From Delftia sp. PS-11 (GTDB lineage: Bacteria; Pseudomonadota; Gammaproteobacteria; Burkholderiales; Burkholderiaceae_C), in the NCBI RefSeq assembly GCF_029870285.1, contig NZ_JACSYA010000038.1, positions 1 through 43,597 of the forward strand: a DNA stretch of 43,597 bases. The letters are read 5' to 3'. The position numbers were made by a program, and so were the translations under genes. Of this stretch, positions 1 through 9,800 are shown one piece after another; position 1 is the stretch's first letter, and every line of letters begins with the position of its first letter. The notes beneath the pieces were generated by a model, which saw only the letters and a list, made by a program, of their open reading frames with translations, ran no database searches and had not been told where the DNA came from.

Positions 1-63
1 CGGGTTCGAACCGTCGACCTCAACCTTGGCAAGGTTGCGCTCTACCAACTGAGCTATTCCCGC
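1..63 (-). tRNA. tRNA-Gly (GCC), 3' end cut by window edge
   Basis: Read on the minus strand, the tRNA starts GCGGGAA at position 63 and has a normal D arm (AGCTCAGTTGGTAGAGC). The anticodon loop is TTGCCAA, so the anticodon is GCC, and the T arm carries GGTTCGAACC. The 3' half of the acceptor stem and the CCA lie outside the window. The sequence closely follows the known bacterial tRNA-Gly(GCC). It lies just downstream of lon on the same strand. Confidence 0.95.
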
Positions 64-184
64 ATCTTTACCGAAGCCCAACATTGTACAACGTTGTTTG
101 CTGCGATGGGATGAATTGTAGCGCAGTTCTTGCCACTTTCTGGAAAGACGCCAATTTTTTTCATAGCCCGGACATTTCTCCTGT

Positions 185-217
185 GAAAACGGCCCCTGCC
201 AGTTGCACAGGGGCCGT
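185..217 (-). terminator. hairpin terminator after lon
   Basis: A perfect 10-bp inverted repeat (ACGGCCCCTG, 189-198, with CAGGGGCCGT, 208-217) has a 9-nt loop. On the minus strand it is followed by TTTTCAC. It starts 17 bases after the lon stop codon, which fits an intrinsic terminator with a short U tract. Confidence 0.7.
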
Positions 218-233
218 CACACGGGAGGCGCAA

Positions 234-2651
234 TCAATGCTTGACCGCAGGCTCCACCACCTTGGGCTGCTCGGCCGCCGGCACCTGGGCTGCGACTTCC
301 TCGGCCAGCGGCTCAGGCATGCGCTCCAGTGCGATCTTGAGCACCTGGTCGATCCACTTGACCGGCACGATTTCCAGACCGCTCTTGACGTTGTCGGGAA
401 TCTCCTGGAGGTCCTTGACGTTCTCCTCCGGAATCAGCACGGTCTTGATGCCTCCACGCAGCGCTGCAAGCAGCTTTTCCTTGAGCCCACCAATGGCCGT
501 GACTTCGCCGCGCAGCGTGATCTCGCCTGTCATGGCCACATCGGCACGCACAGGAATGCCTGTCAGCGCGGAGACGAAGGCCGTGGTCATGGCTGCACCC
601 GCGCTGGGACCATCCTTGGGCGTGGCGCCGTCAGGCACGTGCACATGGATGTCCTTCTTCTCAAAAGCCTCATCCTTGATGCCCAGAAGGCGCGAGCGGC
701 TGCGCACCACGGTGCGTGCAGCCTCGACGGATTCCTTCATCACGTCGCCCAGCGACCCTGTGCGCGTGATCACGCCCTTGCCCGGCATGATGGCGGCCTC
801 GATGGTCAGCAGATCGCCGCCCACTTCGGTCCAGGCCAGGCCAACGACCTGCCCCACCTGGTTGTTGAGCTCGGCGCGGCCGTAGGTGTACTTGCGCACG
901 CCCAGGTAATCGGCAAGGTTGTCGGCATCGACCACGACCTTGGGCGTGAGCTTCTTGAGCTGCAGGCCCTTGACGACCTTGCGGCAGATCTTGGACAGCT
1001 CGCGCTCCAGCGAGCGCACGCCGGCTTCACGCGTGTAGTAGCGCACGATATCGCGGATGGCGGCCTCGGTCACCTCCATTTCGCCGTCCTTGACGCCGTT
1101 GTTGGAGATCTGCTTGGGCAGCAGGTAGCGGATGGCGATATTGGCTTTCTCATCCTCTGTGTAGCCCGACAGGCGGATCACTTCCATGCGGTCCAGCAGC
1201 GCCGGCGGGATGTTCATGGAGTTGGAAGTCGCCACGAACATCACATCGCTGAGGTCGAAGTCCACTTCGACGTAATGGTCAGCGAACGTATGGTTCTGCT
1301 CGGGGTCCAGCACCTCCAGCAGTGCGCTGGACGGGTCGCCGCGGAAGTCCATGCCCAGCTTGTCGATCTCGTCCAGCAGGAACAGAGGATTGCGCGTGCC
1401 GACCTTGTCCAGGCTCTGCAGCACCTTGCCCGGCATGGCGCCGATGTAGGTGCGGCGGTGGCCGCGGATTTCCGCTTCATCGCGCATGCCGCCCAGGGCC
1501 ATGCGAACGTACTTGCGGCCGGTGGCCTTGGCGATGGACTGGCCCAGCGAGGTCTTGCCCACGCCCGGGGGACCGACCAGGCACAGGATGGGCGCCTTGA
1601 CCTTGTCCACGCGCTGCTGCACGGCAAGGTATTCAAGGATGCGGTCCTTGACCTTTTCCAGGCCGAAGTGATCGGCATTGAGCACCTCCTCGGCATTGGC
1701 CAGGTCGTGCTTGATCTTGGTCTTCTTGCTCCAGGGCAGGCCCGTGAGCACGTCGATATAGTTGCGCACCACAGTGGCCTCGGCCGACATGGGTGACATG
1801 AGTTTGAGCTTCTTGAGCTCGGCCTCGGCTTTCTTGCGCGCATCGGCAGGCATGCGGGCCTGCTTGATCTTTTTCTCGATCTCTTCGATGTCGGCGCCGT
1901 CCTCGCCCTCCCCCAGCTCCTTCTGGATGGCCTTGACCTGTTCGTTCAGGTAGAAGTCGCGCTGGTTCTTCTCCATCTGGCGCTTGACGCGGCCGCGGAT
2001 GCGCTTGTCGACATTGAGGATGTCGACTTCACGGTCGAGCTGCTCGAACAGGTTCTCCAGGCGTTCCTTGATGTCCACCAGGTCGAGCACGGCCTGCTTG
2101 TTTTCCAGCTTGAGCGGCAGATGCGCGGCAATGGTGTCTGCCAGGCGGCCTGCGTCGTCAATGCTGGCGATGGAGGTCAGGATCTCGGGAGGAATCTTCT
2201 TGTTGAGCTTGACGTACTGATCGAACTGCTGCGTGACGGCACGGCGCAGGGCCTCGATCTCGCTGGCCTTGTGGGCATCGGTTTCCGGCTCCACGGGCAC
2301 CACGGACGCCACAAAATGCGTCTCCTGGTCAACGACATCCTTGACCAGGGCGCGCTGCTGGCCTTCCACCAGCACCTTCACGGTGCCATCAGGCAGCTTG
2401 AGCATCTGCAAGATGGTGGAGACGCAGCCGACATCGAACATGTCGGCCGCCGTGGGCTCGTCCTTGGAAGCGGTCTTCTGGGCCACCAGCATGATGCGCC
2501 GGTCGCCTTCCATGGCCAGCTCCAGCGCCTTGATGCTCTTGGCACGGCCCACGAACAGCGGGATCACCATGTGGGGGAACACGACCACATCACGCAGCGG
2601 CAGCAGCGCCAGGTCGAGGGGGGTGGAAGGCAAAGGGGTATGGCCTGACAT
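234..2651 (-). CDS. lon: ATP-dependent protease La (Lon)
   Basis: Lon is a cytoplasmic homo-oligomeric AAA+ serine protease that degrades misfolded and regulatory proteins. The 805-residue length is normal. The N-terminal substrate-binding domain begins LPLRDVVVFPHMVIPLFVGR. The Walker A motif GPPGVGKT lies near residue 356. The C-terminal Ser-Lys protease domain has DGPSAGAAM with the catalytic Ser near residue 682 and the Lys in GLKEKLLAALRGG. The start at 2651 (MSGHTPLP) was chosen over a 13-residue longer frame because AGGA lies just upstream of this ATG. It is the last gene of the tig-clpP-clpX-lon block, and each gene is separated from the next by a hairpin, so some independent transcription is likely. 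A heat-shock promoter would be expected from the family, but I could not identify one. Confidence 0.98.
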   Translation of the reverse strand: MSGHTPLPSTPLDLALLPLRDVVVFPHMVIPLFVGRAKSIKALELAMEGDRRIMLVAQKTASKDEPTAADMFDVGCVSTILQMLKLPDGTVKVLVEGQQRALVKDVVDQETHFVASVVPVEPETDAHKASEIEALRRAVTQQFDQYVKLNKKIPPEILTSIASIDDAGRLADTIAAHLPLKLENKQAVLDLVDIKERLENLFEQLDREVDILNVDKRIRGRVKRQMEKNQRDFYLNEQVKAIQKELGEGEDGADIEEIEKKIKQARMPADARKKAEAELKKLKLMSPMSAEATVVRNYIDVLTGLPWSKKTKIKHDLANAEEVLNADHFGLEKVKDRILEYLAVQQRVDKVKAPILCLVGPPGVGKTSLGQSIAKATGRKYVRMALGGMRDEAEIRGHRRTYIGAMPGKVLQSLDKVGTRNPLFLLDEIDKLGMDFRGDPSSALLEVLDPEQNHTFADHYVEVDFDLSDVMFVATSNSMNIPPALLDRMEVIRLSGYTEDEKANIAIRYLLPKQISNNGVKDGEMEVTEAAIRDIVRYYTREAGVRSLERELSKICRKVVKGLQLKKLTPKVVVDADNLADYLGVRKYTYGRAELNNQVGQVVGLAWTEVGGDLLTIEAAIMPGKGVITRTGSLGDVMKESVEAARTVVRSRSRLLGIKDEAFEKKDIHVHVPDGATPKDGPSAGAAMTTAFVSALTGIPVRADVAMTGEITLRGEVTAIGGLKEKLLAALRGGIKTVLIPEENVKDLQEIPDNVKSGLEIVPVKWIDQVLKIALERMPEPLAEEVAAQVPAAEQPKVVEPAVKH

Positions 2652-2703
2652 AGGATTCCTCGGTTTGTCAGCGGAAGATGGTCCGCCCACCGGTGTATTT
2701 CAA

Positions 2704-2736
2704 CCCCCGGGACCAAAAGGCTTTCGGTCCCGGGGG
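2704..2736 (-). terminator. strong hairpin between clpX and lon
   Basis: A perfect 11-bp inverted repeat (2704-2714 with 2726-2736) of almost pure G+C has an 11-nt loop that may close further by AAA/TTT. It lies between the clpX stop and the lon start. The minus-strand sequence after it (TTGAAATAC) lacks a real U tract, so it could be a leaky terminator or an mRNA-stabilising hairpin. Confidence 0.55.
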
Positions 2737-2788
2737 ACTTGGGCTGCGGGGCACCATCAGGCCCGCCGAAGCCCGGCAGCGCAGTGCG

Positions 2789-4054
2789 TCAAGCCGTCTT
2801 GACGGCTTCGCGGTAGACCAGCAGCGGCGGCTTTCCGTCCTCGATGGTGGACTCGTCCACCACCACCTTCTCGACGTTGCTGGCGTTGGGCAGTTCGTAC
2901 ATGGTGCCGATCAGCGACTGCTCCAGGATGGAGCGCAGGCCGCGGGCACCCGTCTTGCGCGCCAGCGCCTTGCGGGCAATCGCCTTCAGGGCTGCGGGCC
3001 GGATCTCCAGTTCCACGCCTTCCATGGCCAGCAGCTTGCTGTACTGCTTGACCAGGGCATTCTTGGGTTCGGTCAGGATCTGCACCAGCGCATCCTCGCC
3101 CAGTTCGGCCAGGGCCGTCACCACAGGCATGCGGCCCACCAGCTCGGGGATGATGCCGAACTTGATCAGGTCTTCAGGCTCGATCTCCTGGAACACTTCG
3201 GAGATGGAGCGCTGCTTCTTGCTCTTGACCGTGGCGCCAAAGCCGATGCCCGATGCCTCGGTACGGTTTTCGATGACCTTTTCCAGGCCGGCAAACGCGC
3301 CGCCGCAGATGAACAGGATGTTGGTCGTGTCGATCTGCAGGAAGTCCTGGTTGGGATGCTTGCGACCGCCCTGCGGCGGCACGCTGGCCATGGTGCCCTC
3401 GATGAGCTTGAGCAGCGCCTGCTGCACGCCCTCGCCCGAGACATCGCGCGTGATGCTGGGGTTGTCGGACTTGCGCGAAATCTTGTCGATTTCGTCGATG
3501 TAGACGATGCCGCGCTGCGCACGCTCGACGTCGTACTCGCAGCTTTGCAGCAGTTTCTGGATGATGTTCTCGACGTCTTCGCCCACGTAGCCGGCTTCGG
3601 TCAGCGTAGTTGCATCGGCCATCACGAAGGGCACGTTGAGCATGCGCGCCAGCGTCTGGGCCAGCAGCGTCTTGCCCGAGCCTGTGGGGCCGATCAGCAG
3701 GATGTTGCTCTTGGCGAGTTCCACATCATCCTTGCCGGCCTTGTCCTTGTGGCGCAGGCGCTTGTAGTGGTTGTAGACCGCCACAGCCAGCGTGCGCTTG
3801 GGCAGATCCTGGCCGATGACGTAGTTGTCCAGGTTGGCCTTGATCTCGGCGGGCGTGGGCAGGTCGCCGCGGCCATCCTTGCTGGCCTCGGTGCTGGGCT
3901 GCTCGTCGCGGATGATCTCGTTGCAAAGATCGATGCACTCGTCGCAGATAAAGACTGACGGACCAGCGATGAGCTTCTTGACCTCGTGCTGGCTCTTGCC
4001 ACAGAAGGTGCAATAAAGGTTTTTGTCGCTGGAGGAGCCTTTTTTATCGGCCAT
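2789..4054 (-). CDS. clpX: ClpX, ATPase subunit of the ClpXP protease
   Basis: ClpX is a hexameric AAA+ unfoldase that recognises tagged proteins and threads them into ClpP. The 421 residues match the family. The N-terminal zinc-binding domain shows C15-x2-C18 and C37-x2-C40. Walker A is GPTGSGKT at 122-129, and Walker B is VYIDEIDKI. The IGF loop that docks onto ClpP appears as GIGFGA. It lies 102 bases downstream of clpP on the same strand, the usual order tig-clpP-clpX-lon. A hairpin separates it from clpP, so it may be transcribed partly by read-through. Confidence 0.98.
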   Translation of the reverse strand: MADKKGSSSDKNLYCTFCGKSQHEVKKLIAGPSVFICDECIDLCNEIIRDEQPSTEASKDGRGDLPTPAEIKANLDNYVIGQDLPKRTLAVAVYNHYKRLRHKDKAGKDDVELAKSNILLIGPTGSGKTLLAQTLARMLNVPFVMADATTLTEAGYVGEDVENIIQKLLQSCEYDVERAQRGIVYIDEIDKISRKSDNPSITRDVSGEGVQQALLKLIEGTMASVPPQGGRKHPNQDFLQIDTTNILFICGGAFAGLEKVIENRTEASGIGFGATVKSKKQRSISEVFQEIEPEDLIKFGIIPELVGRMPVVTALAELGEDALVQILTEPKNALVKQYSKLLAMEGVELEIRPAALKAIARKALARKTGARGLRSILEQSLIGTMYELPNASNVEKVVVDESTIEDGKPPLLVYREAVKTA

Positions 4055-4099
4055 GGGGTCGGTGCCTTGTTACGGAAATATGGAAAGGATGATAACCAA

Positions 4100-4136
4100 A
4101 TGGAAAGCGGCGTTTTCCGTAGGGGGAAAACGCCGC
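4100..4136 (-). terminator. hairpin between clpP and clpX
   Basis: A perfect 12-bp inverted repeat (4107-4118 with 4125-4136, GCGGCGTTTTCC arms) has a 6-nt loop. On the minus strand it is followed by TTTCCATTTGG. It starts 20 bases after the clpP stop, which is consistent with a partial intrinsic terminator that sets the ClpP:ClpX ratio. Confidence 0.65.
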
Positions 4137-4156
4137 CCGCTCGCGCAGCCCCTGGC

Positions 4157-4765
4157 TCAGGAGCGCTTGGCGATCACCTGGTCTACGAGGCCGTAGTCCT
4201 TGGCCTCATCGGCAGACAGGAAATAGTCACGCTCGGTGTCTTGCTGGATCTTTTCCAGCGGCTGCCCCGTGCGCTCGGCCAGGATTTTGTTGAGGCGCTC
4301 GCGGGTCTTGAGGATCTCGCGGGCGTGGATCTCGATCTCGGTGGCCTGACCCTGCATGCCGCCCAGCGGCTGGTGGATCATGACCTGCGAGTTGGGCAGC
4401 GCAAAGCGCTTGCCCTTGGCGCCTGCGGCCAGCAGGAAGGCGCCCATGCTGGCGGCCATGCCGGTGCACAGCGTAGACACGTCGGGCTTGATGAAGTTCA
4501 TCGTGTCGAAGATAGCCAGGCCGGCGCTCACGGAGCCGCCAGGGCTGTTGATGTAGAAGGAGATGTCCTTGTCGGGATTCTCGCTCTCCAGGAACAGCAG
4601 CTGGGCCACGACGAGGTTGGCCGTCTGGTCGTTGACGGGCCCGACGAGGAAGATCACCCGGTCCTTGAGCAGTCGCGAGTAGATGTCGTACGACCGCTCA
4701 CCACGGCCGGACTGTTCGATGACCATTGGGATCATGCCCAAACCCTGAGTTTCCAATGCGCTCAT
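4157..4765 (-). CDS. clpP: ClpP protease subunit
   Basis: ClpP is the serine peptidase chamber of ClpXP and ClpAP, two stacked heptameric rings in the cytoplasm. It has 202 residues. The catalytic triad is visible as S106 (GMAASMGAF), H131 (VMIHQPLGG) and D180, offset by exactly five from E. coli numbering (111/136/185). GGAGAACAC lies directly before the ATG, supporting the start. The gene sits between tig and clpX on the minus strand. A terminator-like hairpin upstream (4805-4842) suggests it has its own promoter in the 40 or so bases before the start, but no clear boxes were found there. Confidence 0.98.
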   Translation of the reverse strand: MSALETQGLGMIPMVIEQSGRGERSYDIYSRLLKDRVIFLVGPVNDQTANLVVAQLLFLESENPDKDISFYINSPGGSVSAGLAIFDTMNFIKPDVSTLCTGMAASMGAFLLAAGAKGKRFALPNSQVMIHQPLGGMQGQATEIEIHAREILKTRERLNKILAERTGQPLEKIQQDTERDYFLSADEAKDYGLVDQVIAKRS

Positions 4766-4804
4766 GTGTTCTCCAGTACTAGGGGGCTACTTTAGCCGTA
4801 TCCG

Positions 4805-4842
4805 GAAAGAAAATGGGGCCTGTGCGCAAAAGCACAAGCCCC
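4805..4842 (-). terminator. intrinsic terminator after tig
   Basis: An inverted repeat (GGGGC-x-TGTGC, 4815-4825, with GCACA-x-GCCCC, 4832-4842) forms two 5-bp stems around a single mismatch with a 6-nt loop. On the minus strand it is followed by ATTTTCTTTCC. It lies between the tig stop codon and the clpP start. Confidence 0.65.
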
Positions 4843-4903
4843 GCAGATGATGCCAACCTGCCCGCAAGCCTCATGGCTGAGCGGGCAAATGCTGGCCAAA
4901 CCC

Positions 4904-6214
4904 TCAGGCCTGGCCCATCAGTTCGTCGAAGGACACGGCCTTGTCAGAGACCTTGGCCTTGCCCAGCACGAATTCGGTGACATTGTTTTCGATCACCACG
5001 GCTTCGACTTCAGCCAGGCGCTGACGGTCGCCGAAGTACCAGCGCACCACGTCCTCGGGCTTCTCGTAGCTGGCAGCCAGCTCCTCCACGTGGGCCTTGA
5101 TCTGCTCGGGCGTGGCATGCAGTTCATTGGCACGCACCAGCTCGGCGACCACCAGGCCCAGGCGCACGCGGCGCTCTGCCTGGGGCAGGAACACATCTTC
5201 GGGGATCTCGGCCTTGTCAGCGTCCTTGATGCCGCGCTGCTGCAGCTCGGCACGAGCGCCTTCCAGCAGACGGGCCACTTCGGCCTGCACCGATGCCTTG
5301 GGCAGCTCCAGCTCGGCCTTGGACACCAGAGCGTCCATCACGGCCTGCTTGTTGCGGCCCTGGACGCGGAACTTGACTTCACGCTCCAGGTTCTTCTTGA
5401 TGTCGGCGCGCAGGCCTTCCACTGTGCCTTCGGCCACGCCCAGGGCCTTGGCAAACGCCTCGTCCACTTCGGGCAGGTTGGCGGCTTCGACCTTCTTGAC
5501 GGTCACCAGGAAGTCGGCGGTCTTGCCTGCCACATCCTTGCCATGGTAGTCGGCGGGGAATGCCAGAGGGAAGGTCTTGGACTCGCCAGCCTTCATGCCA
5601 CGCACTGCGTCTTCGAATTCCTTGAGCATCTGGCCTTCGCCGACCAGGAACTGAAAGTCTTCGGCCTTGCCGCCCGAGAAGGGCTCGCCGTCGATCTTGC
5701 CTTCGAAGTCCACGGTCACGCGGTCGCCGTCCACGGCCGCTTCGGCCTGGGCGCGTTGCGCGAAGACACGGCGCTGCTTGCGCAGGATGTCCACGGTCTT
5801 GTCGATGGCGGCATCGTCCACTTCGGCGGCCAGCTTCTCGACTTCGGCGGTGCTCAGGTCACCGATCTTGACTTCGGGCATCACTTCGAAGACGGCCTCG
5901 AAGTGGGCCTCGCCCTCGGGAGCACCTTCCTTTTCGGTGATCTTGGGCTGGCCTGCGACGCGCAGCTGGGCTTCGTTGACGGCCTGGGCGAAGGCTTCGC
6001 CGACCTTGTCGTTGAGCACTTCGTACTGCACCGAGTAGCCATAGCGCTGGGCGACCACGCTCATCGGCACCTTGCCGGGACGGAAGCCGTCCATCTTGAC
6101 CGTGCGGGCAACCTTCTTCAGGCGGCTTTCGACTTCGCTCTGAATGGTGTTCAGGGGCAGGCTCAGCGTGATCTTGCGCTCGAGCTTTTCAAGGGTTTCA
6201 ACAGTAACGGCCAT
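4904..6214 (-). CDS. tig: trigger factor, ribosome-bound chaperone and peptidyl-prolyl isomerase
   Basis: Trigger factor binds near the ribosomal exit tunnel and shields nascent chains. It has 436 residues. The N-terminal ribosome-binding domain begins [20 protein letters not shown] and contains the signature [17 protein letters not shown]. The FKBP-type isomerase domain follows around residues 160-250 ([20 protein letters not shown]). The alpha-helical C-terminal arms complete the protein. The longer frame to 6313 was rejected because AGGAAAAAAC directly precedes the ATG at 6214 and homologues start here. It is the first gene of the tig-clpPX-lon block. Confidence 0.98.
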   Translation of the reverse strand: MAVTVETLEKLERKITLSLPLNTIQSEVESRLKKVARTVKMDGFRPGKVPMSVVAQRYGYSVQYEVLNDKVGEAFAQAVNEAQLRVAGQPKITEKEGAPEGEAHFEAVFEVMPEVKIGDLSTAEVEKLAAEVDDAAIDKTVDILRKQRRVFAQRAQAEAAVDGDRVTVDFEGKIDGEPFSGGKAEDFQFLVGEGQMLKEFEDAVRGMKAGESKTFPLAFPADYHGKDVAGKTADFLVTVKKVEAANLPEVDEAFAKALGVAEGTVEGLRADIKKNLEREVKFRVQGRNKQAVMDALVSKAELELPKASVQAEVARLLEGARAELQQRGIKDADKAEIPEDVFLPQAERRVRLGLVVAELVRANELHATPEQIKAHVEELAASYEKPEDVVRWYFGDRQRLAEVEAVVIENNVTEFVLGKAKVSDKAVSFDELMGQA

Positions 6215-6560
6215 GTTTTTTCCTATGAGGGATTGGACCGTGCCGGCTGCCGTACAGCCCGCACCGTATTGCGCAAAGTCACGGTGCAACGCGGACCGAA
6301 GCCAGTCGGCCACGCGGCACCTCAGATTTCAAGGGCTTACATCGCATGCAGCTGGCCGCCAGGACCACGCATGGTTCGCTCAACCCGTGATGTAAGCGAA
6401 GCCAAACATTATAAGCGAGGCGTTTTTGCAATACGGCGGCAGCGGATCCGTGCAGACCCGCCTGTGCGGGATCTCGTGTGCGGGATTGATGCGGGATGCA
6501 GGTACCGCTTTGGCCTGCCTGGCACCGGCTCCGACCAGTCACACGGGCAGCGCGCAGGCA
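6215..6560. other. intergenic region upstream of tig
   Basis: About 350 bases between tig and the tRNA-Leu terminator hold no convincing gene. Short frames in it have no recognisable content. The one promoter-like element is the TATAAT at 6408-6413. Confidence 0.5.
6408..6436 (-). promoter_or_regulatory. candidate sigma-70 promoter for tig
   Basis: On the minus strand there is a perfect TATAAT (6408-6413), about 195 bases upstream of the tig start. The -35 region (around 6430-6436) is poor, with no TTGACA. The assignment rests on the -10 alone. Confidence 0.4.
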
Positions 6561-6597
6561 AGAAAAAAGCCCGTTTTCAGAGGAGAAAACGGGCTTT
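6561..6597 (-). terminator. intrinsic terminator of tRNA-Leu
   Basis: A perfect 13-bp inverted repeat (AAAGCCCGTTTTC, 6566-6578, with GAAAACGGGCTTT, 6585-6597) has a 6-nt loop. On the minus strand it is followed by a run of T residues ending at 6563. It starts about 35 bases after the tRNA-Leu 3' end. This is a canonical Rho-independent terminator. Confidence 0.85.
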
Positions 6598-6632
6598 GGC
6601 AAGGTTCACCGGCTTTCGCCGGTTTTGGTATG

Positions 6633-6719
6633 TGGTGCGCGGGGGGGGACTCGAACCCCCACACCATTGCTGGCGTCAGGACCTAAACCTGGTGCGTCTA
6701 CCAATTTCGCCACCCGCGC
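6633..6719 (-). tRNA. tRNA-Leu (UAG)
   Basis: The minus strand reads GCGCGGGTGGCG at the 5' end. It has a D arm with GAAATTGGTAGACGC and an anticodon stem-loop with TTTAGGT (anticodon UAG). A class II variable arm follows, then GGGGGTTCGAGTCCCCC, an acceptor strand CCCGCGC and an encoded ACCA. The length is 87 nt with CCA. It matches the known bacterial tRNA-Leu(UAG) layout. Confidence 0.96.
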
Positions 6720-6822
6720 TGGTCCCTGCGAAGCCGCTGTCCGGCTCCGGGTTCAGGGCGCAGATTCTATCCGCAATTCCCATGCTCCGGGCCGAGCAGA
6801 TGCCTTCGCCGTCAGTGCTGCA

Positions 6823-9800
6823 TCAGTGCGTGCCTTCGCGCCGCACGCGAAAGGCGGCCGCGTACATGGCAGGCAGGGCCAGCAGGGTCAGCACCGTCGC
6901 TACGATCAGGCCACCCATGATGGCCACGGCCATGGGCCCCCAGAACACGCTGCGTGACAGCGGGATCATGGCCAGCACGGCGGCGGCGGCCGTCAGCACG
7001 ATCGGGCGCAGCCGACGCACGGCGGCTTCGATGATGGCATCCCAGGCGGGCACGCCCCGGGCGCGGTCGGTCTCGATCTGGTCGATCAGAATCACCGAGT
7101 TGCGCTGGATCATGCCCATCAGAGCCACCACGCCCAGCAGGGCCACGAAGCCGAAGGGCCGACCCAGCAGCAGCAGCGCCGCTGCCACGCCGGGGATGCC
7201 CAGCGGCCCGGTGATGAACACCAGCAGCGAGCGGCTGACACTGCGCAGCTGCAGCATGAGCAGGGTGAAGGTCAGGAACAGCATCACAGGCATGCCCGCG
7301 ACGATGGCGCCCGAGCCCTTGGAGCTTTCCTCCACTGCGCCTGCGACGTCGATGCGGTAGGCCGCATCGCCAGCCGCGTGCCAGCGCGACTCCAGCGCGC
7401 GCAGTTCGGGCAGCAGCGCGTGGGTGAGCGTTGCCCCCTGCAGGCCTTCACGCACATCGCCCTGCACAGTGATGGCAAAGCTGCGTTTTTCGCGCCACAT
7501 CACGCCGGGTTCCCAGACCATGACCGGCTTGGCGATCTGCGTCAGCGGAATGGATTTGCCCGACGCCGTGGGCAGATAGGCGTTGGACAGGTCGGTGATG
7601 GCATCGCGCTCATCGCGCGGCGTGCGCAGCACGATGTCGATCAGCCGGTCGCCCTCGCGGAACTGGCCCACAGTGGAGCCGCTGAGCATGACGCGCGCAG
7701 CCTGTGCGATCGACTGGCTGCTCACCCCCAGGGCCAGCGCCTTGTCCTGATCCACCTCCAGGCGCACAGCCTTGACGGACTCGTTCCAGTTGTCGTTGAC
7801 GCCGCGCATGTCGGTGTTGGCGATCATGGCCTGCTTGACTTCGTCGGCATAGGCACGCAGCTTTTGCGGATCGGGCCCCGAGACACGGAACTGCACCGGG
7901 TACGGCACGGGCGGCCCGTTGGGCAGCAGCTTGACGCGCCCGCGCACCTCCGGGAATTCCTGGGCCAGCAGCGCCGGCAATGCCTTGCGCAGCCGCTCGC
8001 GGGTGGGCAGATCCTGGGCCACCAGAATGAACTGCGAGACGTTGTTCTGCGGAAACACCTGGTCCAACGGCAGGTAAAAGCGCGGCACGCCCGAGCCCAC
8101 CCATTCGCTGACCGAACGCACGCCTTCGAGCTGCATGAACCGCTCTTCGACGCGGCGCGTGACGGTTTCGTTGGCGGCCAGCGAAGTGCCTTCGGGGAAC
8201 CAGATATCCACCAGAACCTCGGGCCGGCTCGAATCCGGGAAGAACTGCTGCTGCACGCGCGACATGCCCACCAGGCCCAGCCCGAAAACCAGCACGGTGA
8301 TGCCGATGGTCAGCCAGCGGTGTGTCACGCACCAGTTCACGGTACGCCGGAAGCGGTTGTAGAAGGGGCTGTCAAAGACCTCATGCTCGGCCGACGAGGC
8401 ATTGAGCCCCGTCTCCTCGATGGGAACTTCGCCCGAGGCTACCTCGGGAGGCAGCGTGGCCGCGTGCGGCGGGCGCTTGAGCAGCAGCATGCCCAGGTAG
8501 GGCACGAAGTACACAGAGGCAAACCAGCTGAGCACCAGCGCAATCACCGTGACCGCAAAGATGGCGAAGGTGTATTCGCCGGTCATGGACTTGGCCATGC
8601 CGATGGGCAGGAAACCCGCCGCCGTGATCAGCGTGCCGGTGAGCATGGGCTTGGCCGTGATTTCGTAGGCGAACGTGGCGGAGCGGTACTTCTCGTAGCC
8701 CTCCTCCATCTTGCGCACCATCATCTCGACGGCAATGATGGCATCGTCCACCAGCAGGCCCAGCGCGATGATCAGTGACCCCAGCGAAATCTTGTGCAGG
8801 CCGATGTTCCAGTACCACATGGCCAGGAAGGTGGCCGCCAGCACCAGCGGAATCGTGATGGCCACGACCAGGCCGGGGCGCGGATCGATATACCAGCGCT
8901 TGTACAGAGGCTGGCGGCCTTCGCGCCGGTGCAGCCCCAGGCTGATGAAACTCACGGCCAGCACCACGACCACGGCCTCGATCAGCACCTGCAGGAATTC
9001 GTTGACCGAGCTGGCCACCGCCTTGGGCTGGTTCTGCATGTTGACCAGCTCCACGCCGGCGGGCAGCGAACCCGCGATATCAGCCACGGCCGACTGCAGT
9101 GACTTGCCCAGGTGGATGATGTCACCACCCTTGATCATGGAGACGCCCAGCGCGATGACCTCACGCCCCTGGTGGCGCACCTTGACATTGGCCGGATCGG
9201 CATAGCCACGGCGGATCTCGGCGATGTCGCCCAGACGCAACTGCGCGCCCGAAGCAGCGCGTATCGGCATGGCGCGCAGTTCATCCACCGCCTGGAACTG
9301 GCCCGCCACGCGCACCTGCACATCCTCGCGCGGCGTCTGCAGCACGCCTGAGCCCTCGATGGCATTTTGCTGGCCCAGCTGGCCGAGCACCTGATTCATG
9401 TCCAGGCCCAGCTGCGACAGGCGCCGCTGCGACAGCTCGATATAGATTTTCTGGTCCTGCACGCCAAACAGCTCGACCTTGGCCACATCGGGCACGCGCA
9501 GCAGCCGCTGGCGCACATCGTCAGCCATGGTCTTGAGTTCGGCAGGGCTGAAGCCGTCGGCCTGCAGCGCATAGATCACGCCATAGACATCGCCGAACTC
9601 ATCATTGAAGAACGGCCCCTGCACGCCTTGCGGCAGGGTATAGCGCATATCACCAATTTTCTTGCGCACCGTGTACCACAGCTGCTGCACATCGCCAGGA
9701 CGGGAGTTGTCCTTGACCTGAAAAATGATCAGCGATTCGCCTGGCTTGGAGTAGCTGCTGATTTTGTCGGCATAGGGCACCTCCTGCAGCGTGCGCTCCA

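Noticed and set aside
84..1796. 570-residue open frame antisense to lon
   Set aside because: It is a GC-driven shadow of lon; the protein is His/Gln/Asp-rich low complexity with no recognisable domain.
2678..3958. 426-residue plus-strand frame opposite clpX
   Set aside because: It is a shadow of clpX, without motifs.
4847..7360. 837-residue plus-strand frame across tig, the tRNA-Leu and the RND gene
   Set aside because: It runs through a tRNA and two confident genes on the other strand and shows no family features.
7378..8778. 466-residue plus-strand frame opposite the RND permease
   Set aside because: It is a shadow frame of His/Arg/Gln-rich nonsense-like sequence.
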